Shown: in pieces, positions 8,801 to 13,696 of the stretch | How the letters are laid out: every line of letters starts with the position of its first letter | Numbering within the stretch: position 1 is the stretch's first letter | From: an uncultured Clostridium sp. | GTDB lineage: Bacteria > Bacillota_A > Clostridia > TANB77 > CAG-508 | Length of the DNA: 13,696 nt | Reading direction: 5' to 3' | Assembly (NCBI GenBank): GCA_946491915.1 | Contig: CAMLYR010000037.1 | Location: forward strand, 1-13,696 | Notes under the pieces: generated by a model | The model's input: the letters and a program-made list of their open reading frames with translations, nothing else | Told to the model about the DNA's origin: nothing | Databases searched by the model: none | Program-made: the position numbers and the translations under genes

Positions 8801-9412
8801 ATAGTTAGTAAAATACCACATTGCTGCTTGTTGTACAGCTTCTATTTCATCATCAGTTATTTTATATTCTTCTCCTAAGGCTTCATATTCTCTTTGAATG
8901 TCTAGTACATCTGCATCTTCTAATAATTTTTCTTTTTCTGCATCTGTTGATTCTCCTGGAATATAAATTAAATTTGCTAACGCTAATAACTCGTTATAAT
9001 GTCCTCCATTTACTAAGTTAAATAACACTTTATTGGTTAGCTCATCTTGACTTGCTATAGCTTCTCTTTCTGTATACATATCAAACTGTAAATTGTATTC
9101 TTGTATTTCTCTTACACCTTGTCCTTCTGTAAATCCTACTCCTGCCTTTACACAATATACATTTACTTCTGTTGGATCATTTGTATTTTCACCACTATAT
9201 TGTACAATATTCCATATTTTTGCAGATCTTCCATCTGTATTTGTACCTGGATCCCCTAATGCATATCCCATATCTGTTTCACTTCTTAATTCTGTTATTC
9301 CAAAATATAATGATGGATTTAACCCTGCTGCATTTACAATACCTGGTATCATTGCTAAGCAAATGATTAGCAATATAGCAATTAATCCTTTGATAATTTT
9401 TTGGTTACTCAT
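5891..9412 (-). CDS. Secreted thioester-domain surface protein with four FDLALRK/DUF11-like modules
   Basis: A complete 1173-aa protein. ATG at 9412 is preceded by AAGGAG at 8 nt spacing. Residues 1-29 are a signal peptide (K-rich start, hydrophobic core, NAA end). Residues 30-300 look like a TED/TQXA thioester domain: Cys87 (V-Y-C-V-K) and Gln195 (V-Q-Q-A-A-M-W). Four modules start at F303, F522, F747 and F970. Each opens with a variant of FDLALRK(F/Y/W)(I/V)T, then a DUF11-like core of the pattern VxYTIRVYNEGxxxGYAxEVxDxxPxGLxF, ending in an acidic, Asp-rich linker. The C-terminus is S-I-E-T-G (1141-1145), a hydrophobic helix (about 1149-1168) and the tail KKFVI: a sortase-like or simple membrane-anchor arrangement without a canonical LPXTG. 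Unlike its downstream paralog it has no Cna_B repeats. The predicted role is cell-surface adhesion; the ligand is unknown. Confidence 0.92.
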   Translation of the reverse strand: MSNQKIIKGLIAILLIICLAMIPGIVNAAGLNPSLYFGITELRSETDMGYALGDPGTNTDGRSAKIWNIVQYSGENTNDPTEVNVYCVKAGVGFTEGQGVREIQEYNLQFDMYTEREAIASQDELTNKVLFNLVNGGHYNELLALANLIYIPGESTDAEKEKLLEDADVLDIQREYEALGEEYKITDDEIEAVQQAAMWYFTNYGEENNKYDRYNEDSWLWYTEDGSEYANLAGYGSDKYPAVGLIRQQQAVALYRHLIDTAKEQAENYAEGTGNYRHKLTLYTTAGGNSQPLMEVEKNPQEFDLALRKYITEINGVAVTDSRVPVIDESTLENGTTATYNHRKDPVMVENGDTVTYNITIYNEGEVDGRATEIIDQLPTGLKYSQIITEGFTAQYDEEMNRVTITRNEDNTENLTAYQEGALDSETIEIECVVDTSENGKILTNVAWISEEIDEYGNVIVDEVGEDRDSEPGTAPDVNKDNMEDYKGNTDNKDDLTDPDYFYEGEQDDDDFEKLILESNEFDLKLIKRITEVNGETVPERLLGVDITNLANGSQTTADYQMNKEPVSVSTGDLVTYTFRVYNEGSIDGYVEELTEDIPEGLEFLGADIDSNMNPITDEDELAAVEFNTSMGWTYVEGDTTKISTDYLGRGKGEEITTPGANLIEAFDPNSPYSDTETEKNPDYKEISVIFKVVAEDPSIGIIRNEAAITEDADSEGNPVDDRDSKPEEWVKYEDDEDYDNIILQEFDLALRKFITKVDEEDVTTRVPEVSYDRDEDQITYNHTKDPVEVITGNVVEYTIRVYNEGDIAGYAEEVADDIPDGLRYLPENETNIEYRWIMYDAEGNVTENSEEAVEIRTDYLSKEQGESRLDGEGNAEEGTETTPVENPNLLQAFDPNAEIGEGNPDYRDLKVAFEVIEPNESDRIIVNSAQITEDSDENGNPVEDVDSIPDEWNEGEDDQDREYIKLTYFDLALRKWVTEAIVIENGQETITQTGHTAEMNPEPVVKVELYRKDLNDVVVKFRYKIRITNEGDIAGYATEITDYVPEGLRFVAEDNPGWTDEGNNIISTRLLENTLLQPGESAEVEVVLTWINGEDNMGQMTNIAEISEDYNDKGAPDRDSTPDNQQPGEDDIDDAPVLLSIETGQERIYYVLGFTVLGTLAGGLVLIKKFVI

Positions 9413-9447
9413 AAATATCTCTCCTTATATTCATACAATGTACTTAT

Positions 9448-9475
9448 ATTTTACCTCTTTTTTTCATTTAGTCAA
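9448..9475 (-). promoter_or_regulatory. Sigma-A-type promoter of the complete adhesin gene
   Basis: On the minus strand TTGACT (9470-9475), a 16-nt purine-rich spacer containing seven consecutive A residues, then TAAAAT (9448-9453). The expected transcript starts about 30 nt upstream of the start codon at 9412. Changes in length of the A-run would alter the 16-nt spacer. Confidence 0.55.
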
Positions 9476-9749
9476 TAACATTTTTTTCTTATTTTTATTA
9501 CTATAAAAAATTGTTTTTTATTCGCTTAGGGATATAAGTTTTCTATGGCTCTTAAAAATTTCACACTTACATTACAATTATATTACATTTTCGTTATAAA
9601 TTCAAGCTTTTATGTTAATTTAACTTTATTTTCTTTATGTCCGTAGGTTTTATAGGTTTCTAATTGTTTAAAAGCCTTAATTTTTCTATTTAATTAAAAG
9701 TTATATTTTTCTTACCTTTTTCATACCATTATTTAGAGGGTATTGTTTT
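9476..9749. other. Divergent intergenic region upstream of the carboxypeptidase
   Basis: AT-rich spacer between two divergently transcribed genes. Besides a weak plus-strand promoter candidate it holds AGAGGG, 9 nt before the ATG at 9750, as the probable ribosome site. No additional ORF, tRNA-like fold or clear operator palindrome was seen. Confidence 0.45.
9572..9600 (+). promoter_or_regulatory. Candidate promoter for the carboxypeptidase gene
   Basis: TTACAA (9572-9577), 17-nt spacer, TATAAA (9595-9600). The spacing is ideal but the -35 box is only a partial match, and the implied 5' leader would be about 140 nt. In such AT-rich DNA a chance match is quite possible. Confidence 0.3.
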
Positions 9750-11024
9750 ATGAAATTATTTCAAATTTATCAAAAAATCATTTTATTATTTTTTATATGT
9801 ATTTTTATAAGTCCTTGTGTTTTTGCAGATGATTTGTCTCCTGCAGAAGACATTTTTGATATTTCAGAAGTCTTAAATGATATAGAAAGTATTGAAACCA
9901 GTAGTGCAAACACACAAATCCCTACTATAAACTCTAGAGCTTATGTGGTTATTGATAGAAAGTCTAATACAATTCTTATTGGAAAAAATGAAAATCAAAA
10001 GAAAAAAATGGCTTCCACTACAAAAATCATGACGGCATTAGTAGTAATTGAACATTGTAACTTATCTGATACTGTTGAAATATCTAAAAAATCTGCTAAC
10101 ACAGGTGGTTCTAGATTAGGCTTAAAAACTGGTGATAAACTAACCGTTTCTGATTTATTATATGGTCTGATGATGCGTTCTGGTAATGATGCTGCTGTAG
10201 CTCTAGCAGAATATGTAGCAGGTTCGATTACTGATTTTGCAGATTTAATGAATGAAAAAGCCAAAGCTTTAGGTCTTTCTAATACCCATTTTGTGACGCC
10301 TCATGGATTAGATGAAAATGAACATTACACTACTGCCTATGAATTAGCTATTCTTTCTAATTATGCTATGAATAATGAAATTTTTGCAAAAATTGTAGGG
10401 ACGAAAAATTATACCATTACCATTAATGGATATCCAAAAACACTTACCAATACTAATGAATTATTAGGCGTATTAAATGGAGTTTATGGAATAAAAACTG
10501 GATTTACCAATGGAGCTAATCGATGTTTAGTTACTTGTTGTAAAAGAGGTGATATGGATATTATTTGTGTAGTACTTGGTGCTGATACAAAAAAATACCG
10601 AACAACGGATAGTATCAAATTAATTGAATATGCCTTTCAAAATTTTACATATGTAAATATTGAAGAAATCATTTCAAATGAATTTGAAACTTGGAAAAAA
10701 GAAAACCTTTCAAATATTACGATTACGAAAGGCGTTTCAAACTATTTAGATGTACAATATGAAAAAATACCATATTCTTCTATTCCAGTAAGAAGTGATT
10801 TAGTTGACAGTTTTCATACATACATTCATTATGAACCTATTCTAAATGCTCCCCTTATGAAAGGCAGTGCTATTGGTACAATCACATTAGAATTAGATGG
10901 AAAAACGATTTATTCTGGTAATATATTGGTAAATACAGACATTGAGCATAAAAATATAGTGGATTATTTGTATAGTTTCTGCAAAAATTTCTCCAATATC
11001 TTTAATCATATTCTTCAAATATGA
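9750..11024 (+). CDS. Serine-type D-Ala-D-Ala carboxypeptidase (PBP5/DacF family)
   Basis: A 424-aa exported penicillin-binding protein that removes the terminal D-Ala from peptidoglycan pentapeptides outside the membrane, limiting crosslinking. Residues 1-26 are a signal peptide ending V-F-A, followed by DD. All three active-site motifs of the S11 peptidase family are present: S-T-T-K with nucleophile Ser89 and Lys92, S-G-N at 144-146, and K-T-G at 249-251. The C-terminal part (about 300-400) fits the beta-rich PBP5 C-terminal domain. The last 20 residues (YLYSFCKNFSNIF...) could form the amphipathic membrane-binding helix usual in this family. Length is normal. It is divergent from the adhesin operon and convergent with acpP, so probably monocistronic. 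The family assignment is firm; the exact paralog (DacA, DacB or DacF) cannot be decided here, so no symbol is given. Confidence 0.95.
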   Translation: MKLFQIYQKIILLFFICIFISPCVFADDLSPAEDIFDISEVLNDIESIETSSANTQIPTINSRAYVVIDRKSNTILIGKNENQKKKMASTTKIMTALVVIEHCNLSDTVEISKKSANTGGSRLGLKTGDKLTVSDLLYGLMMRSGNDAAVALAEYVAGSITDFADLMNEKAKALGLSNTHFVTPHGLDENEHYTTAYELAILSNYAMNNEIFAKIVGTKNYTITINGYPKTLTNTNELLGVLNGVYGIKTGFTNGANRCLVTCCKRGDMDIICVVLGADTKKYRTTDSIKLIEYAFQNFTYVNIEEIISNEFETWKKENLSNITITKGVSNYLDVQYEKIPYSSIPVRSDLVDSFHTYIHYEPILNAPLMKGSAIGTITLELDGKTIYSGNILVNTDIEHKNIVDYLYSFCKNFSNIFNHILQI

Positions 11025-11071
11025 AAACTGTAAGCATCATTATTTTAATATGATATATTAGAATTAATGTA

Positions 11072-11117
11072 TTAAATAAAAAATAGAGAAAACTAGTTTT
11101 CTCTATTTTTTATTTAA
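11072..11117. terminator. Bidirectional terminator between the carboxypeptidase and acpP
   Basis: A perfect 46-bp palindrome centred on ACTAGT (11092-11097), with A-rich left and T-rich right flanks, giving a GAGAAAACTAGTTTTCTC stem followed by a T-tract on either strand. It lies 47 nt after the carboxypeptidase stop and covers the last codons and stop of acpP (11110-11117), so it can end both convergent transcripts. Confidence 0.85.
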
Positions 11118-11352
11118 CGTTTTCTTTTATGTATTCAACAACATCTCCTACAGTTACAACTTTTTCTGCATCACTATCAGGAATTTCTATATCAAATTCT
11201 TCTTCTAGTGCCATTACTAATTCAACAATATCTAATGAATCAGCTCCTAAGTCATCTATAAAAGATGCTTCCATTGTAACTGCGTTTTCAGCTACACCTA
11301 ATTGTTCTACAATTATCCCTTTTACTTTCTCTAAAACTTCTTCTGAACTCAT
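11110..11352 (-). CDS. acpP: Acyl carrier protein
   Basis: An 80-aa acidic protein carrying growing acyl chains in type II fatty-acid synthesis, and probably donating acyl groups through the neighbouring PlsX. The phosphopantetheine attachment site is Ser39 in the diagnostic D-D-L-G-A-D-S-L-D motif, followed by the helix-II pattern [12 protein letters not shown] and the usual IPDxDAEK segment. The start at 11352 (MSSEEVLEK) has AGGAGGTG 11 nt upstream and gives the normal ACP length. The reading frame extends upstream to 11451, but that would add 33 residues with no ribosome site and would include the promoter -10 box. It lies downstream of plsX, in the common plsX-acpP order, but with an unusually long gap. 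Confidence 0.97.
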   Translation of the reverse strand: MSSEEVLEKVKGIIVEQLGVAENAVTMEASFIDDLGADSLDIVELVMALEEEFDIEIPDSDAEKVVTVGDVVEYIKENVK

Positions 11353-11422
11353 TTTCTCGAGTTCACCTCCTCTCAAGTTTGCAAATAATCTATCCTTTTG
11401 ATATTTTGCTTTTCTAAATTCA

Positions 11423-11451
11423 TTTATATTATATGTTTGTATATTTGTCAA
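11423..11451 (-). promoter_or_regulatory. Strong sigma-A-type promoter of acpP
   Basis: On the minus strand a consensus TTGACA (11446-11451), exactly 17 nt of spacer, and TATAAA (11423-11428). Transcription would start near 11416, leaving a leader of about 64 nt before the ACP start. This is the best promoter match in the window and suggests acpP can be transcribed independently of plsX. Confidence 0.7.
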
Positions 11452-11504
11452 GTAAATTTTATAAATATTTTTATTTTCCTTAATTTTAAAAGTAAATTCC
11501 AGCG

Positions 11505-11566
11505 TGTCGCATTAGGTTCGTTTGTCTATGCGACATGTCTCATTGAGTTCGTTTGTCTATGCGACA
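11505..11566. repeat. Two tandem 31-bp hairpin repeats (REP-like doublet)
   Basis: Unit 1 (11505-11535) and unit 2 (11536-11566) abut directly and differ at three positions. Each begins TGTCxCAT and ends ATGCGACA, so each can fold into a hairpin with an 8-bp stem (perfect in unit 1, one mismatch in unit 2) and the shared loop TTCGTTTGTCT. They lie between plsX and the acpP promoter. A GGGGACGTTTC string (minus strand, about 11587-11597) lies between the doublet and plsX. There is no T-tract typical of a terminator. The structure resembles dispersed REP/BIME elements, but copy number elsewhere cannot be judged from this window. Confidence 0.65.
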
Positions 11567-11605
11567 TTTTGTCTTGCCTCAAACAGAAACGTCCCCACTT
11601 AGGCA

Positions 11606-12634
11606 TCATTTTTCTTCTCTTGTTTTTTGAAATTCTTCTATCATTTTATCTACTGCTTTATTCTCAACAAATTTTTCTGCCTGAATGATGGTATATTCAA
11701 ATAATAAAGCATCACTACTTCCATGTGCTTTTACTACTGGTTTTTTTACTCCTAAGAATAAAGCTCCTCCATAAGATTTATAATCCATTGTTTTACTAAA
11801 ACGCTTTATAGCTGGTAATGCTGGAATTGCTAATATTTTTGATAATATATTTTTTGTTAAGCTTTCTGTTAATGTTCTTTTGACAAATTTACCTAATCCT
11901 TCTGTTGTTTTTAAAAATACATTTCCTGTAAAACCATCTGTTACAATGGCATCTATTTTTCCAGAAAAAGCATCTCTTCCTTCTACATTTCCTACGAAAT
12001 TAATGTTTAATTCTTTTGATTTTTCTTTTAGCAAATTGTAACTTTCCCTTACCAATTCATTTCCTTTGGTTTCTTCTGTTCCTATATTTAATAAGCCAAT
12101 TGCTGGATTTTCTATTCCAAATGTATTTCTTAAATATATACTAGACATTTGTGCAAATTGTAATAAATTGATTGGTTTACAGTTTGTGTTAGAACCTGCG
12201 TCTATTAATAGTAATTGACTTTTATATGCTGGTAATATTCCTGCTAATGCTGGTCTATCAATTCCTTTAATTCTTCCTACTAGTAATGTAGCTCCTGTTA
12301 GTAATGCTCCTGAGTTTCCAGCTGATATAAACACATCACCTTCATCTTCTTTTAGCATTTTAAATCCCACTACCATAGATGAATCTTTTTTGTGTTTAAT
12401 AGCAACTGTTGGTGTATCACACATTTCGATGGTTTCGGTTGCATTTTTTATTTTTAATCTATCAGATATTTCTTCCATTTCTTTTCCATAGAATTCTTTT
12501 ATTTTACTTCTGATCACTTCTTCTTTTCCTACTAATATCACTTCTGCTTTTACTTTATTGATTGCATTTATTGCTCCTTTTATATTGGCATCTGGTGCAT
12601 TATCTCCACCCATGGCATCTAATATAATTTTCAC
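11606..12634 (-). CDS. plsX: Phosphate acyltransferase PlsX
   Basis: A 342-aa peripheral membrane enzyme converting acyl-ACP to acyl-phosphate, the donor PlsY uses to acylate glycerol-3-phosphate at the start of phospholipid synthesis. Family motifs are visible in order: LDAMGGDNAPD at the N-terminus, GNSGALL, DAGSNTNCKP, NIGTEETKGN, FVGNVEGRDAF, the IVTDGFTGNVFLK segment, and the C-terminal KAHGSSDA. Length is normal. I choose GTG at 12634 (V/M-K-I-I-L-D-A-M-G-G-D): GGAGG lies 8 nt upstream and this start matches the family's usual N-terminus. A TTG five codons earlier overlaps that ribosome site and is unlikely. A minus-strand TATAAT (12664-12669) lies just upstream, without a good -35 box. 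The TGA stop is followed by the repeat region and acpP. Confidence 0.96.
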   Translation of the reverse strand: MKIILDAMGGDNAPDANIKGAINAINKVKAEVILVGKEEVIRSKIKEFYGKEMEEISDRLKIKNATETIEMCDTPTVAIKHKKDSSMVVGFKMLKEDEGDVFISAGNSGALLTGATLLVGRIKGIDRPALAGILPAYKSQLLLIDAGSNTNCKPINLLQFAQMSSIYLRNTFGIENPAIGLLNIGTEETKGNELVRESYNLLKEKSKELNINFVGNVEGRDAFSGKIDAIVTDGFTGNVFLKTTEGLGKFVKRTLTESLTKNILSKILAIPALPAIKRFSKTMDYKSYGGALFLGVKKPVVKAHGSSDALLFEYTIIQAEKFVENKAVDKMIEEFQKTREEK

Positions 12635-12811
12635 TTTTATTTCCTCCAAATCGTACTTATTTCATTATATCATTAACAGTAATATTTTATTATTGTTTTA
12701 GGAAAAAAGCAAGTATTTTGTATAACAATTATTATATTTGTATAGCAATTTATTATATTTTGACTATGTATTCACTTATAAAATATTTGCTTCCTATTGT
12801 ATGCAAAATAC

Positions 12812-12849
12812 CAAAACAGACATCACTAAATTTAATGATGCCTATTTTG
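12812..12849 (-). terminator. Hairpin after the 161-aa gene, possible terminator
   Basis: Positions 12812-12825 and 12836-12849 pair over 14 bp, with two G-U wobbles in the minus-strand RNA, around a 10-nt AT loop. It lies about 20 nt downstream of the stop codon at 12869. The minus-strand sequence that follows is only moderately U-rich, so termination is plausible rather than certain. Confidence 0.45.
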
Positions 12850-12868
12850 TTGAGATGAATGTTTAACA

Positions 12869-13354
12869 TTAGAAATAATCCTCTATATACTTTACTGTAT
12901 AATCGAGCAGTTCCAATGTTCCAAATTTTTCAATTCCCGGAACCTTCTTAAAAAATTCTGTAAGAATTTCTTTTAATCCCAGTAAATACTTTTTCATTGA
13001 ATGTGTCTGAATCTGGAATCTCCATGCTGTTATCAACAACAATTTTCTCTCACTGTCAATTTCCTTTTTATTTGTAAAATATACACATAATAATTCTGCA
13101 TATTTTACCTTGTAGTTATTTATGACAGAAGGAATTTGTGATTTGATTTCAGATTCATTCAGTTCCAAGAAATGCTCAGCCTTTTCCTTAAAGGCTTTTT
13201 CCTCTGCAGTCCGACTGACACTGTCTTCTAATTTTTGAGCTTTCATTTCACTATTTAAGTTTCTCAAAAATTCTTGTAATTCAGAAAAATTCATTCCCTC
13301 CTGCTGTGAAATTTCAATTACATTTTTACATGCTTTCCGCAATCTTCTGCTCAT
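12869..13354 (-). CDS. Unrecognised 161-aa helical cytoplasmic protein
   Basis: I do not recognise the family. ATG at 13354 has AAGGAGG 8 nt upstream, and a good promoter precedes it. The protein shows no signal peptide or membrane segment. Residues 1-70 are basic then strongly charged (RRLRK at 3-7, then an E/K/Q-rich stretch with AEEKAFKEKAEHF), likely long helices or a short coiled coil. The rest is Leu/Ile/Lys-rich with several aromatic residues (W111, YTVKYIEDYF end) and looks alpha-helical and globular. Codons such as CGG, CCG, CTG and AGC are used more than in its neighbours, so it may be an acquired gene. The ATG is nested in ATGCCATGA, where an upstream ATG meets a stop at once. It is flanked by hairpins, with its own promoter, hence probably monocistronic. 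No function is assigned. Confidence 0.8.
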   Translation of the reverse strand: MSRRLRKACKNVIEISQQEGMNFSELQEFLRNLNSEMKAQKLEDSVSRTAEEKAFKEKAEHFLELNESEIKSQIPSVINNYKVKYAELLCVYFTNKKEIDSERKLLLITAWRFQIQTHSMKKYLLGLKEILTEFFKKVPGIEKFGTLELLDYTVKYIEDYF

Positions 13355-13386
13355 GGCATTTGCCTCCTTCTTTCGTTAATACTACT

Positions 13387-13415
13387 ATTATATCATCTGT
13401 TTTACATAAAATCAA
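13387..13415 (-). promoter_or_regulatory. Sigma-A-type promoter of the 161-aa gene
   Basis: On the minus strand TTGATT (13410-13415), a 17-nt spacer and a perfect TATAAT (13387-13392), about 33 nt before the ATG at 13354. Strong match in sequence and spacing. Confidence 0.65.
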
Positions 13416-13455
13416 TTATTCCTGTTTTTCTCTATCCAAAAAATCCAAAATTTTG

Positions 13456-13484
13456 CCCAGCCATATAAAAAACATATGGCTGGG
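13456..13484. repeat. 11-bp perfect inverted repeat, CCCAGCCATAT hairpin
   Basis: 13456-13466 pairs exactly with 13474-13484 around a 7-nt A-rich loop. It is GC-rich relative to its surroundings but not followed by a clear T-tract on either strand. It could be a third, weaker terminator in the series after tuf, or a protein-binding or repeat element. Confidence 0.5.
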
Positions 13485-13501
13485 TTGGACTTAGTGTGAC
13501 T

Positions 13502-13537
13502 AAAAAAGACTACCAAAATGTACGTCTTGGTAATCTT
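13502..13537 (-). terminator. Intrinsic terminator downstream of tuf (distal)
   Basis: In minus-strand RNA, AAGATTACCAA (13527-13537) pairs with TTGGTAGTCTT (13506-13516), including one G-U pair, and a run of six U residues (13507-13502) follows. A classical Rho-independent layout about 70 nt beyond the tuf stop codon. Confidence 0.7.
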
Positions 13538-13548
13538 TCTAAAAGCTC

Positions 13549-13593
13549 AAAAATTCGGGATTTTTGAGTCCGTCCCCAAAATCCCGAATTTTT
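13549..13593. terminator. 16-bp perfect stem immediately after tuf, probable terminator
   Basis: 13549-13564 is the exact reverse complement of 13578-13593 (core TTCGGGAT / ATCCCGAA), closing a 13-nt loop containing GGGGACGG on the minus strand. It begins 14 nt after the tuf stop. U-rich bases at the end of the stem could support termination in either direction. Confidence 0.65.
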
Positions 13594-13607
13594 TATTTAA
13601 TTTTAGA

Positions 13608-13696
13608 TTATTCTATAATATCAGAAACAACACCTGAACCAACTGTTCTACCACCTTCACGAATAGCGAATCTTAATCCTTTTTCGATAGCGATAG
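13608..13696 (-). CDS. tuf: Elongation factor Tu, C-terminal end only
   Basis: The last 28 codons and TAA stop of a gene entering from the right edge. They read A-I-E-K-G-L-R-F-A-I-R-E-G-G-R-T-V-G then S-G-V-V-S-D-I-I-E, the highly conserved end of EF-Tu domain 3. EF-Tu is the GTPase that brings aminoacyl-tRNA to the ribosome. Nothing upstream is visible, so operon context with fusA/rpsG cannot be seen. Downstream hairpins at 13502-13593 probably end the transcript. Confidence 0.96.
   Translation of the reverse strand, partial: IAIEKGLRFAIREGGRTVGSGVVSDIIE

Noticed and set aside
6102..9506. Plus-strand ORFs of 60-137 aa opposite the complete adhesin gene
   Set aside because: Same reasons: low-complexity translations, overlap with a well-supported gene, and no independent signals.
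11353..11451. Longer N-terminus for acpP (start at 11451)
   Set aside because: It would add 33 residues absent from ACPs, and the acpP -10 box lies inside it, so the transcript would start downstream; AGGAGGTG supports 11352.
11505..11566. CRISPR array
   Set aside because: Only two units that abut without spacers, each internally palindromic; no cas genes in the window.
12635..12649. TTG start for plsX at 12649
   Set aside because: The ribosome site GGAGG falls inside these codons, and the family N-terminus (M-K-I-x-L-D-A-M-G-G-D) begins at GTG 12634.

Overview
The window looks like a chromosomal segment from an AT-rich, Gram-positive bacterium, most likely an uncultured or gut-associated member of the Clostridia/Firmicutes. 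The evidence is strong AAGGAG/GGAGG ribosome sites, sigma-A-type promoters, AGA/TTA/ACA-biased codons, TGA used as a stop, a PBP5-type D,D-carboxypeptidase, and large surface proteins built from thioester and Cna_B domains. I cannot name the species.

Left two-thirds (1-9412, minus strand): two giant paralogous secreted proteins in tandem, each with its own promoter. The upstream one (5891-9412, 1173 aa) is complete: signal peptide, N-terminal thioester-type (TED/TQXA-like) domain, four 'FDLALRK'+DUF11-like modules, and a C-terminal membrane helix with a short basic tail. The downstream one (5300 to beyond position 1, at least 1766 aa) has the same head and module type, plus six Cna_B repeats inserted after the first module; its C-terminus lies outside the window. 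My reading is that they are covalent adhesins: a reactive thioester head on a stalk stiffened by isopeptide bonds. Their C-proximal modules are almost identical in DNA sequence, which suggests recent duplication or gene conversion. Between the two genes sit a strong intrinsic terminator and, touching it, a 233-bp near-perfect palindrome with 46-bp perfect terminal inverted repeats, which looks like a MITE (non-autonomous transposable element).

Middle (9413-11117): a divergent intergenic region leads into a secreted serine-type D-Ala-D-Ala carboxypeptidase (PBP5 family) on the plus strand. It converges with acpP through a 46-bp perfect palindromic bidirectional terminator.

Right third (11110-13696, minus strand): acpP (acyl carrier protein) and plsX (phosphate acyltransferase) form the usual fatty-acid/phospholipid pair. 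They are separated by about 250 bp holding a tandem 31-bp hairpin repeat (REP-like) and a strong acpP-specific promoter. Upstream of plsX is an unrecognised 161-aa helical protein with its own promoter and somewhat different codon choice. A cluster of three hairpins follows, and then the last 28 codons of tuf (EF-Tu) enter from the right edge.

The most interesting part is the twin thioester/isopeptide adhesin locus with a foldback mobile element between the paralogs.
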